Source: Branchiostoma floridae
Taxonomy: Eukaryota; Chordata; Leptocardii; Amphioxiformes; Branchiostomatidae
Direction of reading: 5' to 3'
Assembly (NCBI RefSeq): GCF_000003815.2
Contig: NC_049988.1
Span: forward strand, 6,805,292 to 6,848,560
Length of the DNA stretch: 43,269 nt
Shown: piece by piece, positions 22,551 to 33,144 of the stretch
Layout of the letters: each line of letters begins with the position of its first letter
How positions within the stretch are numbered: the first letter of the stretch is position 1
Position numbers and translations under genes: made by a program
Notes under the pieces: model-generated
The model's input: the letters and a program-made list of their open reading frames with translations, nothing else
Database searches by the model: none
What the model was told of the DNA's origin: nothing

Positions 22551-22984
22551 TTTCGGGGGGGGGGGGTCTTTCATTTATAAGTTGCCTTGAAATTTGTTTT
22601 GCTGAATTCATTCTAAAGCAGTATTACATTATAATTATCAACTATGAAAATGAAATTGACGAATGAACAGCACTGTCTTTGTCAAGTAATAAACCACCCA
22701 GTGGTTCTATGACGTTGCTTTATGCAAATAGAACACGTGAGCAGTGGATCATAAGTTGCAGAAGCCTATGGCGTCTCCTGTCTCATCCTACCAAAGCCTT
22801 TGATTTAGCCATGCTTCCTGTATGCAACTCAATTCTAATGAATGCTCAAGGGAAATGCCTTCTACCCCCAGACCATATCATAAGCATTTTGTGTTATTGC
22901 ATTGTCTTATGTTTCTGTATCATAGTCGACAATTGAGACCATGTAGTATCAACCTTGCATTACCTCTTACTATCTAGACGTAGA

Positions 22985-23600
22985 GGCAAAGTCTAATTGA
23001 GTTCCTCTATATCTACCACTGATAAAAGAAACCCATTATTTTCAATCCCCCCGATTTTACCCCAATTACAAATGTACTAGCTAGACAAAAAGTCTAACTC
23101 TAATTGAGTTCCTCTATTTTTATGAGCTTGTCACAGAAGATATCAATTACTTTCAATTTCGTTCTAGTTCTATCTTGCCATGTTCTTACCAGTAAGTCGC
23201 AGCCGTAAAACATTTCCACGTCTACGAACACTTTTCTTTGCTGGTCTCTATTTTAGAATGTACCAGGTAGACAAAATGTCTAAGTCTAATTGAGTTCCTC
23301 TGTTTTTATGAGTCACAGAAGACATCAATTACATTCAATTTCGTTAAGTCTTGTCATGTTCTTACCAGTAACTCGCAGCAGTAAAACATGTCTACGTCTA
23401 ATAGTATAAGTAGAGTTTCTTTTGCTGGAGGCTACTTTAAAATGTACCAGGTAGACAAACTGTATAAGTTTATTAAGCTCCTCTATCTTTATGAGTCACA
23501 AAAGAATATACTTTCAATTTTGTTCCATCTTGTAACGTTTTTACCAGTAAGTCGCAGCCATAAAACAAGTCTAGGTCTAATTAGGTCGAGTTTCCTTTGA
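22985..23600 (+). repeat. Tandem array, ~185-bp period, about three copies
   Basis: Units carry GTCTAA..CTAATTGAGTTCCTCT, TTTTTATGAG, TCACAGAAGA, TTTCAATTTCGTT, TTCTTACCAGTAA.TCGCAGC and GTAAAACAT. Anchor words are near 23101, 23287 and 23470, with a partial unit near 22994. Divergence rises towards the right. Confidence 0.88.
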
Positions 23601-23827
23601 TGGTGACTTCTTCTCGAGTTATTATAGTTCCACTTTTCATTTATCTTTTCCTATGGGGACGTAAATCGTCGGGTACTGGTCTTTTTAACAATCCAGTCCA
23701 AAAGCTGACTGTGTCTCAATCCCCTCCACCCCCTCATAACGGTTCATGATGACCGTGGTGGATTTACAAATCTACACAGTCACACAAGTTACTAATAATT
23801 CGCGGACTTAAATCCATCAATGCAGGG

Positions 23828-24160
23828 TTGAACAAGTTTTCTAAAATCCACTTGTCCTATTGGGCAAGCACATAAAAAATGTACTTGCCCGAACCAATTT
23901 TTCACTTGCCCAAAATTCAAATGTCACTGTTACTAGTATATATGCATTTTCACTTCCAGCAATGGAATTCTCTGTAGACAATTGCTTGATGTCATGACTG
24001 TAAAAAGTAACAGGTATATCAAAATTGCACTAAAATCAATGGAAAAATCTTACTTGCCCGATCGGACAAGTGGGGTAGGACATGCACTTGCCCGAACAGC
24101 ACTTTCACTTGCCCTGGACAACAGGGCTAGTGGACCTGTTTATCCCTGCAATGCCACCCT
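23828..24160. repeat. TTGCCC-palindrome dispersed repeat
   Basis: ACTTGCCC (and complements such as GGGCAAG and GGACAAGT) occurs at least seven times in 300 bp, including ACTTGCCCGATCGGACAAGT, a near-perfect 20-bp palindrome at about 24052-24071. The right end reads CAGGGCTAGTGGACCTG then TTATCCCTGCA, and the left end begins TGCAGGGTTGAACAAG; these are weakly inverted (TGCAGGG with CCCTGCA). It is probably an interspersed element about 330 bp long. A 109-codon frame starting at 23982 runs through it and is not a gene by any evidence I can see. Confidence 0.6.
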
Positions 24161-24609
24161 TTATCATCAGACATCAAAATTGTTATATCTAGCAATAGAA
24201 AAAACTTCGAGCCCTCTCTCCCCAGGTATTGCCTCCTACTTTCACTCACCATTGTTCACCGTAGACAAAGCTGGAAAAAGTAAGAGTACGAGCGTACCTA
24301 AAATGTTCTAAGATAAACAAACGGACTGCAAGGCATGTTTTTCTTCAGCCGTTGACGTCACCATTTAGTATTACCTGCCGCCCACAAACTCCATACAGCG
24401 CTGAGATATATTCTGCGGATGTCTTTTGACAATTCCCACCTACTCCAACATTCGCACCCGCATGTATATACTCCATTAGTCTTCTAAAGAATGGTAAATG
24501 CCAACTTTTCATTCAAGAGCACACAGTCGTGAAATTGGTAGACACACGAAAAAGTGAGTAGAATTAGAGCATGACTTTGAAGCATGTGTCTATAATTCAT
24601 ATTGCGGCT

Positions 24610-25090
24610 TACCCGGGAAAACACTTAGGGAATAAGGCCAAAGCAAGTAGATTTTAAGGATGACATCCTCTGCAGACTTAAGATAGGGTGAAATAAACAC
24701 GATCGGTAAATTTTGAAAATAGACATCTTAAATGTTGTAACAAGAATTCAAGTGACAAAACATCACATCCAACAAGGCATTCATTCCTGTATTCAAAAAG
24801 TGAACTAGTGTAGTAAAATGACACTAGTGTGGTACACTGGTATCAATTAACAAATTGGCATCTATATTCATGGCTTCTATATTGGTATCACATTTTCAAC
24901 TTTCCAACTATCTATTTCTTCAACTACATTGCTATTTCTCTAGTGTCACTGCTACAAGTGTAATTACATGTACTAGGCTACAACACAACCTATTTGCACA
25001 TTTTGGTATTTTCTTCGTCATTTTCACCATCCCTGAAGAAGAAAATAAATCTTGTCTGAAATCATGCAAATATTAATGAGCGTGCTCATC
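24610..25090. mobile_element. Relative of the 31-bp-inverted-end element
   Basis: It has AATAAGGCCAAAGCAAGTAGATTTTA then GGATGACATCCTCTGCAGACTT near the left. The inner words GAACTAGTGTAGTA, TGACACTAGTG, CTAGTGTCACT and ACTAGGCTACAACACAACC also occur at 41120-41310. Its right end (GAAGAAGAAAATAAATCTT, ATTAATGAGCGTGC) matches 41770-41830. No transposase frame is present. Confidence 0.65.
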
Positions 25091-26380
25091 TATGAAAACA
25101 TCTTGCTGTGGTCTAATTGGAAAAAAAATGATGTAATTAAATCGTTGATAATTGGAAATTGATAGAGGTATTCGGGGGTAAGTATTCTCTCATGTTCTAA
25201 ATTTGAATTCTAACCCATTAATCATTTCAAGCGCCATGCGATTGTCTACATAGTTGTCCATTCGTCAATTGTAATTTGCACGGTAGACTTGACAAAACCT
25301 TAAATTCAATGCTTACAAGTTGAATTTCTAAGAAATAAAGTCAATTTGTCGCAGCAACGGAATGAAAATTCCAACCACACACAATACCCTTAGTGCATAA
25401 TGTCTAGCTGATCTTGTATCTTAAACAAAATGTAAGAATGTAATTTCTACCGGGTTGATAAAGGAAACATGTCAAAAAGTGTTGGTGTGGTCATGTATAA
25501 CAGCTACAGCTAATAATAAGAGAATGTCTTCCTAATGCTTCCTCTGATTCGCATAAGGCTGTTACGCTGATTACATTGTGCCGCACATAACCTTTATAAC
25601 TATCAGAATTGATTACGGTGTCATAAAACGTTTAATCCTATGAATGACAGGGTGAACATTTCATACTCCTAAGTTTCAGAAGACAAATATTCTTATTAAC
25701 TCAAGTACGTCAAGAAACTTATCTGGGATTTAAGTTACCCTTTTAGCTCATGATCATAAAGATATTAACACAGTTTAATGTTCTATAAAACAAAGATGGT
25801 GCTTAAAAGTCTTTTTCTGTGTCTGTATTTAATATACATAGTCGGTACAACCGCCCTTCGGCGTAACAAACCAGCTTAAGACCCAATCCCCTATTTCCTT
25901 AGAGTATACATTTGGAATCTTGCCTTGACCCTTAAAGAGTTTCTTGAAGCCGAACATCTTACAGAGGAATCAGTTCTTCTTAAAGTTTCAGTTTGGTGTT
26001 TCAGACTAATGGATCCACCGACATGTGAGACAGTGCGGTATTTAGATGTATCCTACCGTGTGGATCTTTGACGGGAAATGTAATTAAGGCACTCCCTTGT
26101 GGTGTTGGAGTCAGACTTGAAATTACAGATACGGCAGCCGATATCCAATAGTGTTTAGTGATGAATTACATTGCTGGAATATCCGTTTATCAAGATGTTT
26201 ACCTCGACGGTTAGCATCTATCTTCCATAATGATAACAGATAGATTATATTCCGGGAATACACATTTATTAAAATCTGTACTATGAGGGGTAGCATCTAT
26301 TTGACAATGTAAAACAAAGATTAAAGACAAAAACCATCAGTTTTGTTGTTGGTAACTTCAAATGATATCATTATTCATCT
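25091..26380. other. Intron 1, nothing recognised apart from one short motif
   Basis: 25845-25875 holds CGGTACAACCGCCCTTCGGCGTAAC with a GCC-CTTC-GGC mini-hairpin. The same motif appears inverted at 39643-39670. Otherwise AT-rich sequence with no exon signature. Confidence 0.45.
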
Positions 26381-26461
26381 CTCTTTTTCTCGCTCCCTCC
26401 CTCTTTCTTAAAGTCATCTCTCTTTCTCTCCCCCTCTCTCTATACACACACGCGAGTGCGC

Positions 26462-26528
<67 letters not shown>
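26380..26528. repeat. CT-rich tract followed by a long (TA)n microsatellite
   Basis: A CTCTCT/CCCTC pyrimidine tract (about 26380-26440) leads to more than 30 uninterrupted TA units from about 26464 to 26527. TA runs of this size are unstable and can extrude cruciforms; this one may be mis-sized in the assembly. Confidence 0.95.
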
Positions 26529-26531
<3 letters not shown>

Positions 26532-29005
26532 ATAACATAAAACAAATTAACGGATGAAAGTACATGCAGGGGGGAAGAAAAAAGCCTTGTGGCTTATACA
26601 TAGTCTTCTTCCAAAGTAACAAATAATGATACAATCTAACAACTCATAAGCTAAATAAAGATTGGATAGATGTGTAAAAAATATACATTAGACAATAATG
26701 TTACCAAAAGAATTATATCAATTAACAAAATGGAAGGGAATCATAATAGTTCAATAATTGATAATTAAGGCAATATCATAACGGCGAAATGAATGAAATG
26801 ATATGATAATGATATATACATATATTTACGTGTCATTTAGCATCATCTATTCTTATAAAGGTAGATTTTCATATTTACTCGTATTTCTAAGTATAAAAAA
26901 CTCTTTAATAGAGATATTCTTGGCTAGGAAGATATTCTACTTCGATATGTAAGTCTGAAAAAGGTAACTCTTGTGCAGTAAGACAAATGCTAAAATCAAC
27001 AAAGAACACTGTAATAATGTCATTGGATTTCAGTTCGGAGTAACTGACTAGGTGCCATGAGTATGTAGATTTAAAAAAATGTCATTCAATTATCACGTAA
27101 TCATATTACCTATCAATTAGTGGGAAGTGCAATTTTATTCCTTACAGCCAACAATTGTGCAATAACAATAACACAGTACCAAAAGATAACGTGTTGAAGC
27201 AAGTTATGGCAAAGTTAACATATACATATACACATATATATATCTGCTTAAACACTGTGTTTTCTATTAGGATAACACAGCTATTAGGATACCAAGTCTA
27301 TAATTCATAATAGGATTCACCGTCTCGAGACTAACAGCAACAGCAAAACCAATGAACTATTCCATGAAACATGTTCACTTATTTCAGGTACCATGTAAAG
27401 AAGACCTTATGTCTTGGTAAGATTGATGCGTATGTTCTGTGACCTGTAACCATACTTAGCGTGCACATGTCTCCTGCCCATTGACCGGTAGTAACCCCGC
27501 AGAGTATGGATAGTCTTAGACCACTAAGTATCTGGTTGCCAAAGCGGCATCTTTGATGAGGCAAACGCCACAGAACAGATAACGAATATACAAAAACTCA
27601 TGGCAATCCGTCAACACATTCCAGATCTATTTTCTTACAAAGCCTGGAATAAAATATAGCCCTTATTGTTCGGAAAAAAAAGGCGGGTGGGGGTGGGGGG
27701 TAGGAATTAAGCTACTTACATGTACTCGCTGCCCTAAGTTTTCTACAACTTAATACAAATCATATGCAAAACAGAAGTATAAAGTTATCAAAATTTTAAG
27801 TCAATCCACTCGAGTAATGCTGTTCAAAACACTAACGATGGTTTAATGTTTATGGTCAAATGTTTAAACAAGGATTTTTTTCATTATTCACCAATTCATG
27901 ATTAAATTTGATCATGACTGAAATGTGTAAATCTACAAATGACTGGTAAAAGTTTTTTAAAAATACAAATGTTGACAATACAATGAAGTGTATATGTATG
28001 TATATGTTGGTACCCAATATCATCTAAGCTGACTGAGTTTACCATTTATTGCATTGTCTACAATTTCAGTAAATCTAAATCTAAATACAATGATTTTATG
28101 CAAAATCTAATACAATGACTTCGTGCATGTACAAAACAAGTGGACATAAGGGGGAACCGGCGATGCGTTTGTCTTATTTTACAAACGGAAAAATCGACAT
28201 TAAAAATACATCATTACAGAGAAACACATCTGCCCCCACATATGGCTTCCTGGAACTTGTAAAAGATCAATTGCCGGCGACGCCATCCCCTGTTGATACC
28301 TTTGTTCCGTAACAAAATTTCATCTTCCGTTTCCGCGAAAAACATGTCCCAAGTTCACAGTTAACAGGTCTATAGTGGCGCTTTACGAAGAATGGTGACG
28401 CCTAAAACTCCCATGTGTTTTGGCTGGCTTGTTGTGATATATTTAGCCCTGTTCGGCTGGTAGGCTTGAACAAGGACCCTGCTTCAAATATCGGACTTAA
28501 AGGGACAATATGTAAGATTTTGGCCCAAAATATTCTTCACTAGAATAAAACCTTGATGTGAATGACGTGTACAACATCTTTTGAGCATCATTATTTGGTA
28601 TTTCTGATGTTCTTAATTGTGCAAAATATCAAGCTGCACAAAGTCCGATTAGTTTCTAAAACCATTTCAAAATTACCTGGTGTTAACAACAACATATATT
28701 GTACCCTGGAAGGTTTCCTTGGGTGGCCTAATTATTTAGGCACATTCCAAGCTATCTAGATAAGTAATTCCAAAGCGTTGAACTACTTACTGTATAAAAA
28801 ATATGGTAGGAAAATCCACTTTACTTTGTTGTGTTTATATTACAATGTGGGCCTTTAAAATGGGTTGGGTTACCACCATTCACTTCTACGCTTCCTTTTG
28901 TGTGTTGAGAACGGGTTGGGCTGTTTTTGAACCTAAGGGGGAACTATATTATGTGCTCAGGTGTATAGCTTACACTATTTCCTGTTCAATGTCATTACCG
29001 TGACC
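26529..29005. other. Intron 1, nothing recognised
   Basis: AT-rich sequence with many short stops in all frames. Short open frames (for example 28115-28312 and 28562-28759) show no motif. A G-rich run, GGTGGGGGTGGGGGG, lies near 27685-27702. Confidence 0.45.
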
Positions 29006-29009
29006 GTTA

Positions 29010-29232
29010 CCAGGAACATTCAAACAATCACCACTCGCCTAACGTCTATAACGACATCTTGTGATTTCCCCTTCCCATTGGTCAACATCAAAATTCAAAC
29101 AATCACCGGTTACCTAACGTCCATAATGACATCCTTGCGATTTCCTTTCCTCATTGGTCAACATAAAATTCAAACAAACACCACCCGGCTAACGTTCACA
29201 ACGACCTCCTTGCGACTTCCTTTTCCCATTAT
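29010..29232 (+). repeat. 75-bp minisatellite, three copies
   Basis: ATTCAAACAA..ACC starts at 29018, 29093 and 29168, an exact 75-bp period. Each unit continues with CTAACGT, ACGACAT/ATGACAT, TTGCGATTTCC-like and CATTGGTCAACAT. Because 75 is a multiple of three, one reading frame stays open through the array; this explains the frame at 28961-29284 without invoking a gene. Confidence 0.92.
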
Positions 29233-29576
29233 CAATACATGTATTTTTTTTCAAAAACAAAAGAAGAAATTTGATAAGATTTAAACAACACAAAGCCATA
29301 GCCACTTATAACCAGTATTTTAGCCTTTCATAAAGATTCATCATAAATGTATCATATTTTCGGTGTCCCTATAGATATTGGTCTTCTCTCGTATAATGAA
29401 ATTAGTCTAAAGGAAGTATCTCTTCATTGTCATTCCTCATAATTTTACCATTAAGATATTATCACAGTGGGTGCTTTGAGATTACAAAACACTTAAAACG
29501 GTGTTTAAAATTGTATCCGTTCGGCCACCCCGCTCAAATATTAATTTGCAATAAATATTATCATTATCTGCGTCCG

Positions 29577-29676
29577 NNNNNNNNNNNNNNNNNNNNNNNN
29601 NNNNNNNNNNNNNNNNNNNNNNNNNNNNNNNNNNNNNNNNNNNNNNNNNNNNNNNNNNNNNNNNNNNNNNNNNNNN
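29577..29676. other. Assembly gap (100 N)
   Basis: Exactly 100 N, the convention for a gap of unknown size. Sequence, and possibly repeat copies, are missing from intron 1 here. Confidence 0.99.
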
Positions 29677-30043
29677 GACATCTACGTCAATGGCAACAAG
29701 CACCGTTTAAATGCCCGAAAGTACCATCGTCTTAACAGGCGTGCGTTTTCAATTTACTCTCGGGCACTTCAATATATGTGGGTATTATGATGAGAAAGAT
29801 AGTATGTTATGACACTTTGCACAGTTGGCTGCAATATTCAATCATACACGTTTAATATCGCCAAAAGGGTAATATCAAATTGTGCAGACTGACAATGAAC
29901 ATAATGCCCTTGGCAAAGAAAAAGTTGCAATGACCAATCAATATCTTATTTATTTATAACCGTAAATTGTGCAATGATAAGTCAAATACAAAATCGATGC
30001 CGTTACACTAAAAATTCATTCAACAATAGCTTCACTTGTTATC

Positions 30044-30245
30044 ACCTCCATGAAAAATGGAGGTATTGTTTTTTGGGTGTATCTGTGTGTCTTTCATTTA
30101 TCTATTTGTTGATGTGTACATGTGTGCTACCAGATATTTGTAGTCAGCATAACTTTAGAACCTCTGGATGGATGGTAATGATATTAAGCATATGGACTGG
30201 GTTGGGAAGACGAAGATGTAATTATTGCTTTTGGCATAACTAGTA
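30044..30245 (+). repeat. Hairpin-headed dispersed repeat, copy 4 (3'-truncated)
   Basis: It begins ACCTCCAT-GAAAA-ATGGAGGT, a perfect 8-bp stem with a 5-nt loop. A T/GT-rich tract, GATATTTGTAGTCAGCATAAC, TAGAACCTCTGGATG and GGGTTGGGAAG follow. The CTGCAGC and GACATGCCATGG landmarks are missing, so the 3' part is lost. Confidence 0.75.
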
Positions 30246-30342
30246 TGATTGTTGCAAATAAAGCTCGATCATCTAACTAGAAATCTTGCGCCGAAAATAA
30301 AACTTTTATGGAGGAAAGTTTAAAGTCGCAATGCATCAACCT

Positions 30343-30518
30343 TGATTGATTGATTGATTGATTGATGTTAACAATCGATCGATTGATCGGTTGATCGATT
30401 GATTGATCTATGATGATCGATCGATCGATTGACTGATTGATTGGTTGATTGATTTGTTCGTTGATCGATTTATTCATTGATCGATTTATTCATTGATCGA
30501 TTTATTCATTGATTATTC
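30343..30518. repeat. Degenerate (GATT)n/(GATC)n tetranucleotide array
   Basis: Runs of GATT, then GATC and ATCG units, then three near-copies of TGATCGATTTATTCAT, spanning about 175 bp. It ends 104 bp upstream of receptor exon 2. The Asn/Gln/Ser-rich frame on the minus strand is low complexity. Confidence 0.93.
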
Positions 30519-30622
30519 TTGAATCCCAAAAGTGCATGTACAGGAAACTGGCGTACATTGGTAACATTACACGTATTCCTCTGACTATGAAAATAACGTA
30601 ACTCGTATTCCTTGTTTTCCAG

Positions 30623-30719
30623 GCGAACTGCGACACCTTCGATCTGGAAGAAGCCACATTGAAAGCCGCACAAGACTGCCTCGAATACATAGCCGCATAC
30701 GACATCAATGGAGACGGTG
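30623..30719 (+). CDS. PTH-receptor-like class B GPCR, exon 2 (N-terminal helix)
   Basis: Encodes residues 25-56 plus the first base of codon 57. The acceptor is a good pyrimidine tract ending TTGTTTTCCAG; the donor is GTAGGT. The core DLEEATLKAAQDCLEYI (residues 31-47) is amphipathic and fits the first alpha helix of the class B hormone-binding ectodomain. Cys43 takes the place of the helix cysteine (Cys48 in human PTH1R) that bonds to the third cysteine. Cys27 is an extra cysteine. After the helix comes DINGDGG (51-57), a short acidic linker where human PTH1R has the long, dispensable E2 loop. GTGGTAGGT offers a second donor 3 nt upstream that keeps the frame and would drop one Gly. Phases fit both neighbours (0 in, 1 out). 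The exon alone is short; its identity rests on position, the cysteine and the helix pattern. Confidence 0.85.
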
Positions 30720-32089
30720 GTAGGTAGACTATTCAAGATCTACAACTCGATAAACTTCGGAGATGAATTCCTGATGTTTTGAGTGACATCCATCACTCTT
30801 CTTCAGTGTCATTGGAATGAACTGGCCAAACAAATCAATTCTTGTGCACCTAACTGAAATAATATACTATTTGGCTCGCCCCTGTGGCGTCGCCAAAATA
30901 CTGTTGAGCATGTCGATCGTATGCAAATGCCACTGATATGCAAATCAAGTTTGGATAGTCCCTATGGTAAGACAGTACCATAGGAACTGTTATTGTCCGT
31001 GTTGCAAAACAAACTCACATGTACTAGAGAGTTCTACACGAAGTCCTCTCTTCCGGTTTAAAGCTAGGTTGTAGATCCGCTCCCTTAATTGTTGTTTACC
31101 AGGAAGACTAACCTTCATTAACGTAAGATGTTGGAAGAGTTCATCTTGTCTTTCTTAGCTGTAATTCTCTCCTTACCTCTTACAATCTTCTTTCCTCAAG
31201 AACTTATCGAATCACGTTGGTCCTAGCCTTCAGAAGATATAGATGTACACGTATGTCCAAAAGTAGGACAAGGACTTTGTTTAAAAGACAAAGAGGAGAC
31301 TTGGCATTTAGGACACGAACGGTAGAAACGTATCTAAACTTAATCTTAATCCTCTATTCAAGGGTACAAGGGTTGCTACTGTCGGCCTTGAAAACAGACA
31401 CTACTCGCATATTGACAGAGGTTATAGACTAGGCCTTGTTGATTTGATTATGTGGATGACATCCGCGCGCGCATCAATTTTCGTCTGTTTCGAGCAAAGA
31501 AGCTTTCGATTATTAAATAAATTCGTACAAAGCAGCTGCAATATGAGCAAAAATATGCCGTAAGTTTCAAACAAAAACGGGTGCAAATTTCTTCAAGTGT
31601 CAAAGTCAAAGAAGAACAAAAATGAAGAATCTATTGTTCACCATACCATACTGTGTGTTTGGATATTTGTTCAACTTTTCTGACTACATAGATTTTATAA
31701 TGCAGGCCAAACATTTCTTTTTTCGCACGCTCGCATCATTTTTTCCCCATAAGATATCATCCATTCGATCGGATCAACATTACCTTAAGCTAACAAAAGA
31801 TATTCTAGTAACGTAAAAGACTCTGCTGTACTATAGGGGGTTGGAGTCCTTGTATAACGTTCAAAACGTTGTAGTTCCTCATAACAAGAGAAGGGAGGAT
31901 AACAAAGGACAGTTATGTTGTGAATCAATAAAGGAAATGAAATGAAATGAAGGTCTTAAACCAGATGGTGTATAGGGTGGCGCCCATCTCCATTTCTGTT
32001 GCCCTAGGTCACACAAATTTTGGGCAGGAGGCTAGTCAACTGGTAGTGGTGTGTGCTCATGATCAACTACCACACTATTTCCAAAATGT
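30720..32089. other. Intron 2, first part; nothing recognised
   Basis: Begins with the donor GTAGGT. No exon or repeat family is identified; a GAAATGAAATGAA simple tract lies near 31930. Frames at 31217-31432 and 31622-31816 lack motifs. Confidence 0.45.
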
Positions 32090-32210
32090 GATAAGCAGAG
32101 AAAGTTAAGCAGGGAAAGCCATTTTAAAGTCTTTGCTATGACTTGGCCGAGATTGAACTCATGACCTACCAAATGCAAGGCGAACAGTCTACCCGCTCGG
32201 TCATTGTACA
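32090..32210 (-). mobile_element. tRNA-derived SINE fragment
   Basis: On the minus strand TGACCGAGCGGGTAGACTG resembles box A, followed about 30 nt later by GGTCATGAGTTCAATCTC, which resembles box B. Acceptor pairing is absent, so it is not a tRNA gene. It is diverged and probably 3'-truncated. Confidence 0.6.
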
Positions 32211-32594
32211 GGTAACAAAGAACAGGCACCATAGAAAGGCATATCATATGTCTACAATGACGCCAACAGCAGCTTAACATGTTAGTCCTCAGTTGTAGAC
32301 TCGCTTGTCTAAACAAACAACATCTACTGGCATGTTTGGTAACACAACATTTATCCACGTTGGATACTTTCGTCAAATTCGCTTCTAGAAATATGGAGAT
32401 AGTCCACCTGAATGTGAAAATATAAAACTCGACCTAACCAGTACCCCCCCCCCCCTGACGTTTAACTATGAAATATTCGTACGTGACTTATTCAACTCCA
32501 TGCTATCACAAATACTTGCAATATCATAAAGCTGTCACTTAGACATCCCTTGGCAAAATATCTGAGGTCAGAAATATTTGAGGTCAGAAGACAT

Positions 32595-32890
32595 GAATAT
32601 ATAATGGTGTGTCTGTCTGGCTGTGTGTTTGTGTTTCGGTATTTTTTAAGAACTCAAGAACACCTTGATGGATAACGATGATATTTGGTATGTGGGTAGG
32701 TGTTGGTCAAAGTTGATTTTGGGCACCTGGTATGTGACCTTGGTACTGCAGCAGAATTTCAATTTTTTGCATCCTTTGACCTGTGCATGCTAAGGTCTTT
32801 TGTTGGCAGATATATGATTTATGTTTGCCCCAACCCCCCGCAGCTTGCTCAGGAACTGCAGGAGTATTGTTTAGAATGGGTATTTTAAGA
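32595..32890 (+). repeat. Hairpin-headed dispersed repeat, copy 5 (head lost)
   Basis: The terminal hairpin is missing. The order GTGTGTTTGTGTTTCGG, AACTCAAGAACACCTTGATGG, GATATTTGGTATGTGGGTAGG, TTGATTTTGGGCACCTGG, GGTACTGCAGCAGAA, and CATGCTAAGGTCTT matches copies 3 and 4. It ends about 70 bp before receptor exon 3. Confidence 0.75.
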
Positions 32891-32958
32891 CATTGGTGCT
32901 AGTACCCATCCACTCAACATAACTTTAATCGCGTATTTCCTTTCTCTCCTTCGTACAG

Positions 32959-33066
32959 GGCTGCACTGTAACGCGACGTTTGACGGGCTGACGTGTTGGC
33001 CTTACGCGGAAGCCGGAGTTGTGGCCGTGCCGTGCCCCGGGTACATCCCAGACTTCAATCATGAAG
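32959..33066 (+). CDS. PTH-receptor-like class B GPCR, exon 3 (hormone-receptor domain, first half)
   Basis: Encodes the end of codon 57 to residue 92 plus the first base of codon 93. Acceptor: CTCTCCTTCGTACAG after a long pyrimidine tract. Donor: GTAAGT. Order of motifs: Cys60, sequon N61-A-T, Asp65, Cys69-Trp70-Pro71, then VVAVPCPGYIPDFNH (77-91). The spacing C-x8-C-W-P equals that of human PTH1R, and GVVAVPCP.YI.DFNH is far closer to PTH receptors (…VVAVPCPDYIYDFNH) than to the CRF or calcitonin groups. Asp65, Trp70 and Pro83 are the invariant structural residues of the class B1 ectodomain. Cys60, Cys69 and Cys82 should pair with Cys99, Cys43 and Cys121. PTH1R has Trp where this protein has Phe64. 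This exon is the best evidence for the gene; its phase-1 exit matches exon 4 exactly. Confidence 0.95.
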
Positions 33067-33144
33067 GTAAGTCGGTACTTTACATCACTAAATCTAACGG
33101 TAAGAAGTAACCTTTCTTTTGATACTCTACCATAACTTTTACTT

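Noticed and set aside
23982-24311. 109-codon frame
   Set aside because: Runs through a palindromic dispersed repeat and has no recognised domain or splice logic.
30277-30477. Asn/Gln/Ser/Ile-rich minus-strand frame
   Set aside because: Translation of the GATT/GATC tetranucleotide repeat only.
30701-32990. True EF-hand in the receptor
   Set aside because: Position 12 of the loop is Ala and there are no flanking EF helices.
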